From Ophiura sarsii (Eukaryota; Echinodermata; Ophiuroidea; Amphilepidida; Ophiuridae), in the NCBI GenBank assembly GCA_035610835.1, contig CM069446.1, positions 1,193,001 to 1,257,000 of the forward strand: a DNA stretch of 64,000 bases. Direction: 5' to 3'. The notes under the pieces are model-generated. The model saw nothing but the letters and a program-made list of their open reading frames with translations. It was not told where the DNA came from and made no database searches. This document shows positions 1 to 12,700 of the stretch, piece by piece. Within the stretch, counting starts at the first letter, position 1. Each line of letters opens with the position of its first letter. The position numbers and the translations under genes were made by a program.

Positions 1-1388
1 TTTAGATCAATTGGTAAAGCCGACGTTTGGGCTAGGACAATTGTGATCACAGGTTCCAGATGACAATACCTGGTTCGAATCTCACTTCAAGACTTCTTCT
101 TTTGGAAAGTTTATAAATATTTACGGTGTATATCAAATTCTTAACTTTGTTTTTACCATGAATAAATAGTGAATCTATTTTTGTCTTTAATGTGGGTTTT
201 CCCTCTTTTTTCTCTCTACTACTATTTTTTTTTTTATTTTAATATCACAATCGTTTTTAAATAGTACAAACATTTAAATCAATCTCAACGACTTAGTATT
301 TTTGTAAAGACATGCATGGATGGAGTACAATGAGACAATACGTTGAGTACAATTCACTGCTTTTCAGTTCTGCTACTTATGGTCTTTTGTTAAGTTGTGG
401 TTGTTTTGAGTACTTATGGTCATTTGTTAAGTTGTGGTTTTTGTGAGTAGTTGGCCATAAGCATGTAGCATGTATGTAGAACTTGGGGCAGAGGACTTCT
501 TTAGTGATATAGACACAGTTTCGTAATCCTAAAACTAATCCGTTATAAATCAATAACACGTGGCCACTATACTACCATTTACATGAATGTAATGCATGAC
601 CTTCAATACCACGTGAGCTGCTCAAACTATGACATGTTCATTAGGCGTGCAATTTAAAGGCAATCCGTCAAACATGTGTATTATAGTTCCGAAAAACTTA
701 AACAGACTTAAAAAGATGGATGGTGCCGTAAATAAGTCCTTCGCGTGATTTCTTTTATTATTTCCACTCAGTTTTGTTTTATTAGTTTTGTGCTTTGTGT
801 TTCTTCAAGAATAGGTATGGCACAAACGTGTAATATTCGAATCAATGAGGACAACAGACAAACAGTCAAAACGTTATTGACTGGCCATGGCTTGCGTGTC
901 CAGTTTGATTAAATTTGATTTCATTTAAAAAAATAAAATAAAAAACCAACGAAAAAGATAGATTCCTTGTTCATTCATGATAAAAATAAAACACTGTCAA
1001 GAATTTGAAAATTATGACCTTTCCAAAAGAATTGTATTGTATTGTATTGTCTCATTGCACTCCATCCATGCATGTCTTTACAAAAATACTAAGTCGTTGA
1101 GATTGATTTAAATGTTTGTACTATTTAAAAACGATTGTGATAACATTAAAATTAAAATAAAAAATAGTAGAAAGAGAGAAAAAAGAGGGAAAACCCACAT
1201 TAAAGACAAAGACAGATTCACTATTTATTCATGGTAAAAACAAAGTTAAGAATTTGATATACACCGTAAATATTTATAAACTTTCCAAAAGAAGAAGTCT
1301 TGAAGTGAGATTCGAACCAGGTATTGTCATCTGGAACCTGTGATCACAATTGTCCTAGCCCAAACGTCGGCTTTACCAATTGATCTAA
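1..1388. repeat. Long foldback element with tRNA-like outer ends
   Basis: Positions 1-345 and about 1040-1388 are near-perfect inverted copies of each other, around a roughly 690-bp loop that shows no gene. The outer end of each arm resembles a tRNA promoter: a box A-like stretch (CAATTGGTAAAGC, near 8-20) and a box B-like GGTTCGAATCT (near 83). The left arm begins at the first base of the window, so the element may extend beyond it. The right arm ends at GATCTAAA (1388). It could be a foldback transposon that captured a tRNA-like sequence, or two SINE copies in opposite orientation; the near identity of the full arms favours a single foldback unit. Confidence 0.75.
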
Positions 1389-2636
1389 ACGGGACTGCTA
1401 TGTCAGATACTATTTTATAACTACATGTATGATTGATGGGTCGGTATAAATGGACGGCCCTCTATCTTATTGGAAATAAATTGATTTAATAATAGCCATT
1501 CAATTATAATCCTGTGAGACCAGGATTATAGTAGTCTTTTCATGGCCGTCGTTATCGACGGTCATTTGAAACCCTATATAGTGCATCGGAACCGCTACGC
1601 TACGTGTACGTCAATGTAAATCAATCTAGGGCCTTTACTAAATGTCCAAATTTAGACTAAATACTGATATTTGACTTACATTTACTGTGTCATCTTGTTC
1701 TGTAATAACTCAGCTATCGTGATGGTGAATTGCATCCACTCACTGGCGTGAAAAAGAGAGAAAAAAATGTATTTTAAAACGAAACCCTAAAATAATTTAC
1801 GAACAAATTGCGATTTGCCATTTTGTCCCAGCATGCAGTACGATATGTGACGTACTGGTGACGTTGTGTGACATCGATAATTGCTCGATGCGCTCGTTAA
1901 AATTGTCTGATACAAAATGTATCAAACTCACAAACTCGATCGTCAGCAACCGCACGGTAAAATTAATATTTCAATAAAATCGATAATATTGATGATATAT
2001 TCAAGGTCCATAAGGTCATCCACATCATCAGATTTTGGAGTCTAGACTGCAATTTCGCGGCGACATTTTCGCCGATAATTTCATCATTCACCACTATCAC
2101 GAATACGAATCACAAGCCTAGTCACTACGGAACAACCACAGGAACAAGTAAGGACAATTTTGGGAACTAAAAATGTCAAGTGTAACACAAAAGAAGGATT
2201 TTAAGGTAAGGCCTAAATCAATAAATGTAGGCCTGCTTCCGTAACACAGATTTGCCCGAATAAGTACAGTCATCATAGATGACTGTACCAAAGGACTAGG
2301 ATTATAGTGGTTTGCATAGTTACTCATTTTGTTGCTGAACTTGATCTACCAACCTAATATGCATCATCATAATTCTCCCTTAAATCATGATGAAGGAAAC
2401 GTTTAAGATTACTGTGTGAAACATTTAAAATAAGCCAATGAATACATTTTGCTGTAGTTAATTTGTAGTATAAATGTGTTTTAGCTCATAAAAAGGTTAG
2501 ACTATTAAGATCATTACTTTTTACAATCAAATTAATTATGCGCTTGTTTTTTAAAAAATAAAAATAAAACTTGTATAATTGAGTAATAATTGTACATTCA
2601 AGTTTACATTATTTCTATATCACTTGGATTTCAAAA
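1389..2636. other. Intergenic, no gene recognised
   Basis: No open frame here has family resemblance, and no RNA gene is apparent. The stretch is AT-rich with only short frames. Confidence 0.5.
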
Positions 2637-2725
2637 GAAATTGCAAAGGGTGTATTTGAGAATCGAACCACCAACCCCGTGATACTGAAGTTGACGCTTT
2701 ACCAATTGAGCAATTCGTCTGTCCA
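2637..2725 (-). repeat. tRNA-like sequence (SINE head or tRNA pseudogene)
   Basis: On the minus strand there is a box A-like TGCTCAATTGGTAAAGC followed by a box B-like GGTTCGATTCT at normal tRNA spacing. The ends do not pair into a seven-base acceptor stem, so this looks like a tRNA-derived repeat head or a decayed tRNA and not a functional tRNA gene. No clear SINE body was recognised beyond it. Confidence 0.45.
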
Positions 2726-3237
2726 TGAAATTATTTAGATAGTAATACAACATTATAGTATTGAATATCGAATACACTTAACACATTCGTGCTAATTTCT
2801 GTAGATCAAAAGAGGGCGCTCATACCTTTTTATCTATTTTCAGCTTATTAACTATTAGTCAATGGGGGCTTATAGATGAAGTTTAACGGTATGGCAATTC
2901 TGATAGTTTATTATAACTATCAATCACGCCGATGTACATGTGAAAAGATCATGGAATCGCCGCTATTTTTAAGGAGACCCTCATGAGGTCATTGCTACTT
3001 AAAATGATCTTGTATACATATTTGGAATGTATTAATTCAACGGGTAATTCAAAGTATGGTCTATCCTGATATCTCTATTAGCATAGAAGAGATCGGTAGA
3101 AATTGAAACGAATACGTTATCGGTCAGTAAAACTTCACTTGAAGACTCAAAATCGTTATTTAATATTATTTCTAATAGTTGTAACTTAAATCAAGTATTT
3201 TGAAGTATGCCAGCGACACGAATACCCCCTCACTCAG

Positions 3238-3599
3238 TTAAAGGGACACAATGTCATGTTGAATTTTTGTAATTTTAATTAATTTACTTCCGAATTCAAG
3301 ATGAACATTAAAAATTGCCATTATTGTTGTTTCTACTAAAAAAAACCCAGCAAAGCTTGATTAAAACAATATGTTTTAAATATGTTGGAATACCACTCTT
3401 AACCATGTAAAATGCTGGTTGCGGCTCTACCAGCATTTTTGAATTGACATTTTGTTCCACAAAGAGGGCTGATTTTTCTTAATCCTTATAGGTGTAAGTT
3501 CATGTAATACAATTGTAAAAATATACAAATCCCAGTTTTTATCATATATTTTTGTAATTGAGGGCGCTGCCTCCACCACATCTCTTAATGCCCCTTTAA
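3238..3599. mobile_element. MITE with TTAAAGGG ends
   Basis: The stretch starts with TTAAAGGGaCA and ends with TGCCCCTTTAA, short inverted ends of the same kind as the element at 19120-19499. About 360 bp, no coding capacity. The internal sequence is diverged from the other copy, so family membership rests mainly on the termini. Confidence 0.45.
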
Positions 3600-3894
3600 T
3601 GATGATTATGTTTTCACATTCAGCAACAGTTTTTCAAAACGTCCGAATGGAGCGAAACAAAAACGTAACATAATATTTATTAGTATTATATTTAATTGCG
3701 CGGGAACGGTCGCACCCATGCCCTGCCATGCATGCATGGCGTCCGTTAACGTTATATTTATTATTTTATTCTCAATACAATTGTTTATTTGCCTGTACGA
3801 ACACGTAAATGAAGTTGTACCGTACATAATTTTAAAGTTTAAATATAAGCTGTTCAACAGTTTTCCGATGTCATAGCCACATTTTGTCGGTTCT

Positions 3895-4125
3895 CAGCGG
3901 CCTATAGCCGACGTCCATTTAACAGTCAGAACGCCGACGTAGTGTACTTGTCCTAAAGACGTATTTAAAGTTTCAGTGGACCGACGTATAGGCCATGTTT
4001 GCTCAACGTAAGACGGTCAGGCCGACGTTTAAAAGATATCCATAATAAGACTTAGTTATGTGCCAGAATTTACATTTTTCGGCGACGTTAAGCCGACGTC
4101 AAATTGACAGCATTAGGCCGAAGTT
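3895..4125. repeat. Dispersed GCCGACGT motif cluster
   Basis: The octamer GCCGACGT or one-base variants occurs repeatedly in both orientations across this stretch (for example near 3908, 3933, 4020 and 4092). Spacing is irregular and no gene overlaps. The same word occurs at the outer ends of the foldback at 1-1388. It is probably a decayed repeat; nothing shows a function. Confidence 0.35.
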
Positions 4126-4258
4126 CTGCAGTTGAACCATGTCAAAAAGGTGTGTCAATCAGCATATTTCCAAATTAGAAACCTCAGTTACATAAGAATA
4201 CTTCTCTCTAAGGATACAGCATAAATGCTGTTGCATGCTTTTGTAACATCGCGCCTAG

Positions 4259-5152
4259 ACAACGAAAATGTTTTACTAAATGGAATAACTGAACAACAAC
4301 TCAAGAAACTGCAACGTATATATATCAGAACTCAGCTGCTCGCGTTTTAACAAAGACTCGCAAATTTGATAATATTACACATACTCTACGGAGTCTTCAC
4401 TGGTTACCTGTTCCCGAACGGATCAAAAACTCTACTTCTGACATGGAAAGGTTTAGACATGGCACCTTCTTATATAACCGACCTTCTCTCTCCATCTACT
4501 CCTACTCGCAGCCTCAGGTCGTCAGAAAAATGGTAACTGTCAGTTCAACGAACAACATCCTCTTTCGGAGATCGTGCTTTTTCAACTGTTGCTCCAAAAC
4601 TTTGGAACTCTTTACCTATCGATCGATGTTCGTCAAACAAATTCTCTCCATCGGTTTAAATCAGGACTCAAAACATTCTATATTCAATGCTGCTTATAAC
4701 TGCTAATTTCAACTGTTTTGATTTTTACATTTTGTTTGCCTTGCCTTGCCATTGTTATTGTTTTTCACATTCAATTTGGGGGGGGGGGGGGGGGGGGGGG
4801 GGGGTAGGGTTAAAAAATTTCGCACGGTCAAAAAAATTCGCATAGTCACAAAATTTCGCACAGTCACAAAATTTCGCACAGTCACAAAATTTCGCACGGT
4901 CACAAAATGTTGGACTCAAAAAAGCACAATAGTTAACAAATAATGCCAATTCCTCAGTGTTTTAGGCCCTATTGTTTTTCCTTAATGCAGATTTAGCGAC
5001 CCGGTCTTGGGAATTTAGCGTCCCGGTATTTGGAGCCAGGGGGGGGGGGGCAACTTGCCATTTTTTGATGTCTGTTATTTGTACAGCGCATTGATCTTTT
5101 GGAAATGCGCTCTATAAGCACCGGACCGGTAAATAATAATAATAATAATAAT
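4259..5152 (+). mobile_element. Decayed CR1/L2-like LINE 3' end with an inserted poly-G repeat
   Basis: Read in shifting frames, 4259-4700 gives the C-terminal tail of a non-LTR retrotransposon reverse transcriptase: a 'LHWLPV'-type segment, 'ITDLLSP', then 'DRAFSTVAPKLWNSLP', broken by frameshifts and stops. The 3' tail near 5085-5152 has the 'GCGCTCTATAAGCACCGG' signature followed by an (AAT)n run, typical of this LINE group. Between them, 4780-5050 holds a long poly-G tract and 17-18-bp tandem repeats with the core TTCGCACAGTCACAAAA, probably a later non-autonomous DNA element. Non-functional. Confidence 0.65.
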
Positions 5153-5690
5153 AATAAAAGACGCTTTTGTCAAAGTATGGCACAACGGACTCTGTTCAAA
5201 ACTGATGGCAAGGGATATTTTGCAGAAGAACTAGAGATCCTGACGACAGGAAGTTCCATGATCTTGCAGATATTGCTTAGCAGCATAGTGAGATGGACGA
5301 TACTGTATTGGGTCCGCTTTGGAACCTCTCTTGTGAATTGGGTGATAGAGGCTTTTTTCATAGGTTAGGAAACACACCATGAGTGAAGCAGAAAGATCAA
5401 AAAGGGATTGTGCTTGAAAACTATTTTATCAAAAGATTTGGTTGTTGAACATTTGTTGGACATTTGCGGGGACATTTGGGACTGGTCTTCAGCACCTTGG
5501 AGCGTACATTTTCCCCACAATTGTCTGACAAAAAGCTTCTGCCTTGTCACTTGCTATGCTATATGGGTGCGTTCGATCACTGGGATCTCAGAGCGAGCTG
5601 TTCTGCCAGACAGGGTGTTGATGCGTGATGATTCTCCACCATTTCTGTAAGCGAAATTGCCAAGCAATATGTATTACTTGCTGCTCAGCG
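5153..5690. other. Unassigned, possibly old retroelement sequence
   Basis: Short broken frames on both strands between two LINE tails. None is recognisable. It may be decayed LINE sequence upstream of the tail at 5700-5885, but I cannot show that. Confidence 0.3.
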
Positions 5691-5699
5691 ATTTATCTG

Positions 5700-5885
5700 C
5701 CAGATCTTGTCTTAATTGTTAACTTTATTTGTTGGGAGTGGCTGTTTTTAATAATAATTCAACCAGCATGCTTATATAGGCTTTTTAAGCCTGGCCCGAG
5801 CAAATTGCTTGAGTCTGGTCCCTTCAGGACCCAAGCGTGTGTCTGTACGGACCGACCGTGTAAACAAACAAACAAACAAACAAAT
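5700..5885 (+). mobile_element. LINE-type 3' tail ending in (AAAC)n
   Basis: A segment with AGCATGCTTATATAGG and GCCTGGCCCGAGC runs into an (AAAC)n microsatellite at about 5862-5884, the structure of a non-LTR retrotransposon tail. The last 16 bases of the window (CCAGCATGCTTATAGG) begin a second copy. No coding part was recognised. Confidence 0.5.
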
Positions 5886-6809
5886 TAAAATTGTAGGTTA
5901 TCTTGATGTCCATTTAGGATTTCTTGTAATATGCATGTTTTCTGAGTTGCAGTGAACAACTTTGATTAGGCCCCCGGGTTAGGCCCCCTATTTCAAATTA
6001 GTCACGTGTGTAGTAGCTCACAGTGTCATATTATGCACCTCAAGTTGAGGCGAAATGGTAGAAAGAGATCGTCATAGCCAATAATACATAAATCTGGGCA
6101 ATATTCTTGCTCAGTGGTTTTATTTGACTTCACAACTAAAAGTTATTTTGCGACGTGGGTTCAAAACTAGCGCTGGTCACTTTTCTTGTGTCTCTTTTTT
6201 TGTAACAAATTATGTTGTTTTAATAGTTTTAAAAACATTGGAATTTTGATTTATATTATACAAATGCATTTTTCCTGAAACTATAAATATGTTGAAATAA
6301 AACCTAAAACTGTAATACTGAATAGGCTTCCGTTGTGTTCATGCGATACTAGAGATTGCCACTACTGATATCGCATGGCCTTCGTTGTCTGTGAACAAGT
6401 TCAGATTCTATTCGCCTTGATTGACGCGTAAATTAGCGGCGTAACCTCGTACGCATAAACCTTGAATATTCGTGAACGTAGCTCATGTCCGGCACCATCT
6501 GGGCAAGCTCATTCAAGTATTGACGCCCTCTACTAGCTCTTCGTACATCAATAAATGCGCCCAATTCTTGGATTGGCTTGGATACTTTGGACCTCGTTCA
6601 CTTTGGCTTAGCTTATTTGAAATTTCACTTGAGATAATTATCTGGTATTAAATTTTTGGATGCCAATCGGACAAAATCAGATGTGGTGGCATTTCAATTT
6701 TCATTCGTTTTGTTTCAGACTTTATGAGTTAACTGTATGAGGACTTTGATGAGACTTACAAGTATTTTGCAAAAAGCCCGTTGTTTTAATCCAAGTAAGT
6801 TCATTTTTT

Positions 6810-7155
6810 AAAGGAATTGTTTGTACCGGGTATTTTGGTACCGGTTCAGAATTCTGCAGCTATGCTTTGCTTTAGTACAGGAAACCCATACGTTTGTTGT
6901 CTCACTGTTTTCGGACCCCAGCTCTGGAATAAGCTTCCTGTTTATGTCAGAGAGGCTAGGACTGTGTCTGCTTTTAAGAGTCTTCTAAAGACCTATTTAT
7001 TTCCAAATGTGTAACTTTGTATTTGTAATATTATAATGTTTTGCTTTTGTGTATAATAATAAATTATGTCTGCTGAGTGCTGTACTACTTTGTTTTCGGG
7101 GTTGTTAAAGCGCTGTGCTTTTTAAAGAGCGCTTTATAAGTGCCTATTATATACA
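6810..7155 (+). mobile_element. LINE reverse-transcriptase tail and 3' end
   Basis: The frame ending at 7014 reads 'TVFGPQLWNKLPVYVREA' then 'FKSLLKTYLF', the characteristic C-terminus of CR1/L2-like LINE open reading frames. The 3' part (7090-7150) has the 'AAAGAGCGCTTTATAAGTGC' tail signature. It is heavily 5'-truncated and not functional. Confidence 0.7.
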
Positions 7156-7907
7156 CTCGGGTCCCACAAGTGGTTGGAGACAGCACGCTTCGCCTGTTTA
7201 CTCCAGCAGATTATTTATGAGATATAGATCTGGTAATCGACTTCGAACCGATTGACTTAAATTAGCATAAATCCATGATCCGGGCGCTACTTTTGAAATA
7301 AATTAACTCCCAGTAAAAAAACTGTTATCTTGAGCCTTGTCTGCTAGATCAGCTCTTCATTTATTTCATACTTATAATAAATAGGGAAGGAAAAAAGGAT
7401 TTGAATTGTATCATACTTGGTAAGAGGTTTAAACTAATAAAAACTATACAAATTACTACTTGTTTAGGGTATCAACATATTTTTGACTACTTGTTTAGGG
7501 TATCAAAAATACTGGCATACCAACTCAGTTCATTAACCCCTACCCCACCCTCACCCCCAAAAAGAAAGAAGAACAAATCAGGTTGCTTTATTAACTCCAC
7601 AAAACACTACTTGTAAGTTGTACCACATCACTAAATAACCCTAGGAGGCTAGGTACTATTTCCAGCTCTGATTGGGAATGACTTTACATTGGTATTGGGT
7701 TCACTGGATAAGGTCCATAAGGTCTGGATAGCTCAGGGATGAAAACAAAGTTGACTTGCGGCACTTGCCCTATGCGACCGAACCAAATATCTGAAAATAG
7801 AGTCGCTTTTTGTCTTCCTTTTTTAAATATCATTGGTTAAATAACCCTAACCCTACATGTAGAAGTATTGCAGTTAGGGATGGACTGAAGAACAGAGGGA
7901 GGGGGAC
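7156..7907. other. Intergenic, with a repeat shared with 15580-15700
   Basis: Part of this stretch (about 7250-7345) matches 15585-15700: both hold 'CATGATC(C/T)GG(G/A)CGCTACTTTTGA' and 'AAAAAAACTGTTATCTTGAG' in the same order. It is therefore a dispersed repeat of unknown class. No gene recognised. Confidence 0.4.
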
Positions 7908-7915
7908 CCGTGTTG

Positions 7916-8528
7916 CCCAGGGTGCTCAGTGGTCATTACAAGGAGGTATCATGCGTGTCCTAGGACTTTCAAAAAGTACCCTAAATAAGTAATTGCATAA
8001 ATGTGAAAAAGTACCCCTTAAACCAGTAAGGACAGTGTTTTACATACCCTAAGCAAGTAATTTCAGTATTTTCGTACCCTAAACAAGTAATCCAAATACT
8101 TTGATACCCTACCTAACGTACCCTAAGCATGAAATTTGTATATATTTGAATCCTAACTAAGAACGATGCACTCTAAACCGGGCTCTTAACACTGATTTTC
8201 CTTCCCTATTTTAGTATGAAACAAATGGTGTTCAAGATCAGATCTCTTGAACCCGCTCTTGAACTAACCCCAAAAAATATAATCACAGACGAATGAAACA
8301 AAATAATGAATATATCGCGGCTATTTAAAAATTCTCATATATAAAATAAGGACCCTAAATACGTAAGACCATTGTATGAAAAGTATACCCTTTTTCCTGA
8401 TTTTCCTTGTTTTGATACCCTAAACACGTTACGTACGTATCGTGCCCCGGCTTCAAAAACTACCCTTATTACATGATTTCTTGTACGCGCATGATACCCC
8501 ACTTTCAATAACAACTGAGCACCCCGGG
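7916..8528. mobile_element. hAT-like non-autonomous element with TTAGGGTA-type internal repeats
   Basis: Terminal inverted repeats: CCCAGGGTGCTCAGTGGTCA at the left and TGAGCACCCCGGG at the right. Flanking 8-mers CCGTGTTG and CCGGGTTT agree at 6 of 8 positions, which suggests an old 8-bp target duplication. The interior holds many TACCCTAAGCAAGTAAT-like repeats. The better-preserved relative at 10157-10538 shares ends and repeats. No transposase. Confidence 0.6.
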
Positions 8529-8899
8529 CCGGGTTTCTGGGTGAACGTAAATAATAAAAATGCCACTAGAATTGCACGATATTGTGCGTTGCGCATACTA
8601 CCGCGTAATCATACTGTGGTAATGCGTCATGTGCATGTTTGCGCAAGGGCTCACTGCCACAGCACAATACACACTCCTACACATGGCGCATATAAGCCAC
8701 ACAGGAAATAGTTCTAGGCCTTATAGGGGTATGTGGTGTCATGTCGGGTGTGGGAAATGGTTTAAGATAGGCCCACTCACCATGCCCATAGCTGGTTACA
8801 TTCAAACTCACAGTACTGTAAGGGAGTTACACTGGCTCGTGGAAAATATGTCGGGCAGGTATTTTTGTGAGTTATCTGCCCAACTGGCTGGTTGAAAAA

Positions 8900-9400
8900 A
8901 ATCTGAAGTTCCAGCCCCTGGGGGAGGTACTCACGTATATTGGCCATACAGGTATGTGCAGCTGCCAATACCCCCTTTTCACGCCTTTCGGCCGCTCCGT
9001 AAGACCCCCTTTTCATCCGCTGGCAGTTCAGTAAGACCCCCTTTTCATCAATTGGCATTTCCTTTAGACCCCAAATTCAACCAAAAATCATAAAATGTCT
9101 GAAAATCTTATGAATTTGAGTTATGTCGCCTCAAATTTGGCCTAAATTCAGTTCATAAGGCAACATTTTGCCTAAAATTCAGTTTATAAGACACAATTTT
9201 GCATAAGAATTCAGTTCTCTAAGACCCCAAATGTAGGTGACCGTTCAGTTCCAAATAAGCCCCTGTTTTGGTGCTCGTTCAGTTAGGTAAACCCCTGTTT
9301 TCAGTCTGCCCAGCCGCGCACCCCTACCCTCTTCAAATTCAAGTACCAACCGCCCCCCCCCCCCCCCCCCCCCCCTCTGGGTTCCAGCCCTGATCCCAAT
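8900..9400. repeat. C-rich degenerate repeat region
   Basis: Repeated TAAGACCCCCTTTTCA words, variants of 'CAGTTCAGTAAGACCCC', and a C-run at about 9350-9375. Probably the inside of a non-autonomous DNA element bounded by CCAGCCCCTGGG (8917) and CTGGGTTCCAGCCC (9377), but I could not define inverted ends. Confidence 0.4.
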
Positions 9401-9617
9401 TATCAATATAAATTTGAAACTAATGTTGCTATAGACTAAGCTGGAAGTCAGTTTGATTATCAGCATTGTGTGTGGCTTATTTAGTTATTTTTGCATAGCA
9501 AAACTAACTGCACACATTTAATTGTTTGCTGCACACATTTAATTGTTTGTGAAGCAAAGATATGAATATTGAAGATCTTATTGTAATTTTAATTTGTGTA
9601 TTATTTTTAAATTACAG

Positions 9618-9758
9618 ATTGTACTATGAATGGATTCATGATTGTCAAGCAAGCTTCTGTATAAGAAAATCATGATGAACTCAATCATGATCATTGTAGC
9701 AGTCTTCCGATAGCAAACATCAGCATCGTTGCAGTCTACAGATCATAGCAACTTTCAA
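9618..9758 (+). other. Probable 5' UTR exon part of the aminotransferase gene
   Basis: TTAAATTACAG at 9607-9617 is a fair splice acceptor, and the sequence then runs to the ATG at 9759 without another good splice site. It contains a short upstream frame (ATG near 9626, stop after about 12 codons) that could damp translation. Whether this is a spliced exon or part of the first exon cannot be told from sequence alone. Confidence 0.4.
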
Positions 9759-12700
9759 ATGGATACTACAGGACACAAATTTGGTCTGACCCCGTATGCT
9801 TGTCTGTACATTGGTAAGTTTAGAGTATGGTTTTTTTTCACAGTTGCCTCATAATATGTTGCAACACAATGTATAATACAGATCACATTTCTTCATAATA
9901 TTATTAGTACAAGGGTATTAGGGTCCTTTGATGATATATACTACACATCCCATAATGGTAAGAGGAGATTCCATTTTTTTAAAACTTATTTGTGATCTGC
10001 TCCAATTTGGCAATGCCTCCTTACAGCAGCAAATGATTACAGAAGGATGCGGGCACGACCACGTACTAAGTCATCAAGCGCACTGTACATTATATATGTA
10101 ACACAAGCATGCGGCCAACTCCTTGCTTGTGACCATAATCACATTCATACGCTTGGCCCGAGGTGCTAAGTGGTCATTGCAAGAGAGGTATATTTCTCAA
10201 ATTGTATCCTTCGCAAGTGATCTGATAAATCAGCTCGGCATTTTTATCACAATACTTTTAGCTTATAAAGCTCATATGCGGTAAGGGTTTTAACTATACA
10301 AATTGCTTGCTTAGGGTATCAAAATATTTTGAGTATTTGTTTAGGGTATCAAAATATTTTGAGTCTTGTTTAGGGTATTGGAAATACTGATATTACTTGC
10401 TTAGGGTATGTAAAATACTGTGCCATACTTGTTTAGGGGGTGCTTTTTCACATTAACACAATTACGTATTTAGGGTGCTTTTTGAAAGTCCTTTGATGCG
10501 CATGATACCCCCTTGTAATGACCACTGAGCACCCCGGGACGCTTGGATTATTTTTGATAAAAAACAAATATTTCTTGCCATTTGGAACTGATTAATAGAA
10601 TAAGCATTTAAAATGAAACTACAACATTTACAACTGCACTTGTTACTATAATTTCTTTCTCTCTTTGACGATATCTTACAGATGCCAGCTGGAGTGACTG
10701 CCTGTTTGCTATACTGAGCACCCTCAAATCCAATACAGACCAAAGAAACATTATCCAACAGTTATCAGAGTTATGGAGCAGCCACCAATCCAAACCAAAA
10801 CACGTCCTGCCTTGTCTCTCAGTCCGGACAGGACCAAAACACGTCCTGCCTTGTCTCTCAGTCCGGACAGGCTTTGACTTATTCCTCCGTGTCAAACGCT
10901 ACCCCTTGGGGTCAGAGGTCATAATGAGTGCCGTCAATATTCCCGATATGGTACGCGTCATAGAACATCATGGGCTCAAGGTGGTGCCTGTCGACATTCA
11001 TCTAGAAACACTTTCTCCAAAATTAGATATTCTAGAAACACTGATCGGCCCAAACACTGTGGCGATATTGGTTGCTCACATTTACGGCAGGGTATCGGAC
11101 ATTGAGGGCGTGGTTACACTTGCAAAGAAACACAATCTAGCTGTTTTAGAAGATAACGCCGAGGTGTTTCACGGTTTGAAATATGTGGGACACCCGGAAG
11201 TCGATGTCTCATTTTATAGTTTTGGCATTATCAAACCGATCACCGCATTTGGTGGAGCAATGATAGGAATAAGGGATCAAAAGTTGTATGAGGCCATGCA
11301 TAATCTCTACCAGCAATATCCAATACAAGAAATAGCCACATACCTGAAGAAAGTCATGAAATACGCAGCCATTAAGAGTCTCCTTAACAGCTCATCTGTC
11401 ATGCGTGTTGCCATGCCCTGGTTTAAGTATTACAGATTTGATTACAAAGAGGCATTTGTGCATAAATTAAGAGGTTTCCCAGGGGACTTGATGGGCAAGA
11501 TTAGAGAGCGTCCATCGACGGCACTGCTTCATACCATGTACAGAAGGTAAATTTATAGGAAATTATTAAAGAAGCAATTGTGCATAAATTAAGAGGTTTC
11601 CCAGGGGACTTGATGGGCAAGATTAGAGAGCGTCCATCGACGGCACTGCTTCATACCATGTACAGAAGGTAAATTTATAGGAAATTATTAAAGAAGCAAT
11701 TGTGCATAAATTAAGAGGTTTTCCAGGGGACTTGATGGGCAAGATTAGAGAGCGTCCATCGACGGCACTGCTTCATACCATGTACAGAAGGTAAATTTAT
11801 AGGAAATTATTAAAGAAGCAATTGTGCATAAATTAAGAGGTTTTCCAGGGGACTTGATGGGCAAGATTAGAGAGCGTCCATCGACGGCACTGCTTCATAC
11901 CATGTACAGAAGGTAAATTTATAGGAAATTATTAAAGAAGCAATTGTGCATAAATTAAGAGGTTTTCCAGGGGACTTGATGGGCAAGATTAGAGAGCGTC
12001 CATCGACGGCACTGCTTCATACCATGTACAGAAGGTAAATTTATAGGAAATTATTAAAGAAGCAATTGTGCATAAATTAAGAGGTTTTCCAGGGGACTTG
12101 ATGGGCAAGATTAGAGAGCGTCCATCGACGGCACTGCTTCATACCATGTACAGAAGGTAAATTTATAGGAAATTATTAAAGAAGCAATTGTGCATAAATT
12201 AAGAGGTTTTCCAGGGGACTTGATGGGCAAGATTAGAGAGCGTCCATCGACGGCACTGCTTCATACCATGTACAGAAGGTAAATTTATAGGAAATTATTA
12301 AAGAAGCATTTGTGCATAAATTAAGAGGTTTTCCAGGGGACTTGATGGGCAAGATTAGAGAGCGTCCATCGACGGCACTGCTTCATACCATGTACAGAAG
12401 GTAAATTTATAGGAAATTATTAAAGAAGCAATTGTGCATAAATTAAGAGGTTTTCCAGGGGACTTGATGGGCAAGATTAGAGAGCGTCCATCGACGGCAC
12501 TGCTTCATACCATGTACAGAAGGTAAATTTATAGGAAATTATTAAAGAAGCAATTGTGCATAAATTAAGAGGTTTTCCAGGGGACTTGATGGGCAAGATT
12601 AGAGAGCGTCCATCGACGGCACTGCTTCATACCATGTACAGAAGGTAAATTTATAGGAAATTATTAAAGAAGCAATTGTGCATAAATTAAGAGGTTTCCC

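Noticed and set aside
2637..2725. Functional tRNA gene on the minus strand
   Set aside because: Promoter boxes are present but the acceptor stem does not pair; better read as a tRNA-derived repeat. The same applies to 37745-37860 and 57990-58075.
4746..4949. Gly- or Pro-rich frames around the poly-G tract
   Set aside because: Produced by a homopolymer and short tandem repeats on both strands.
10906..11550. A 214-residue single-exon bacterial gene, possible contamination
   Set aside because: The apparent start is a TTG inside a longer open exon. The frame ends exactly at a splice donor and continues in phase in exons at 15734 and 17700, so it is a spliced animal gene.
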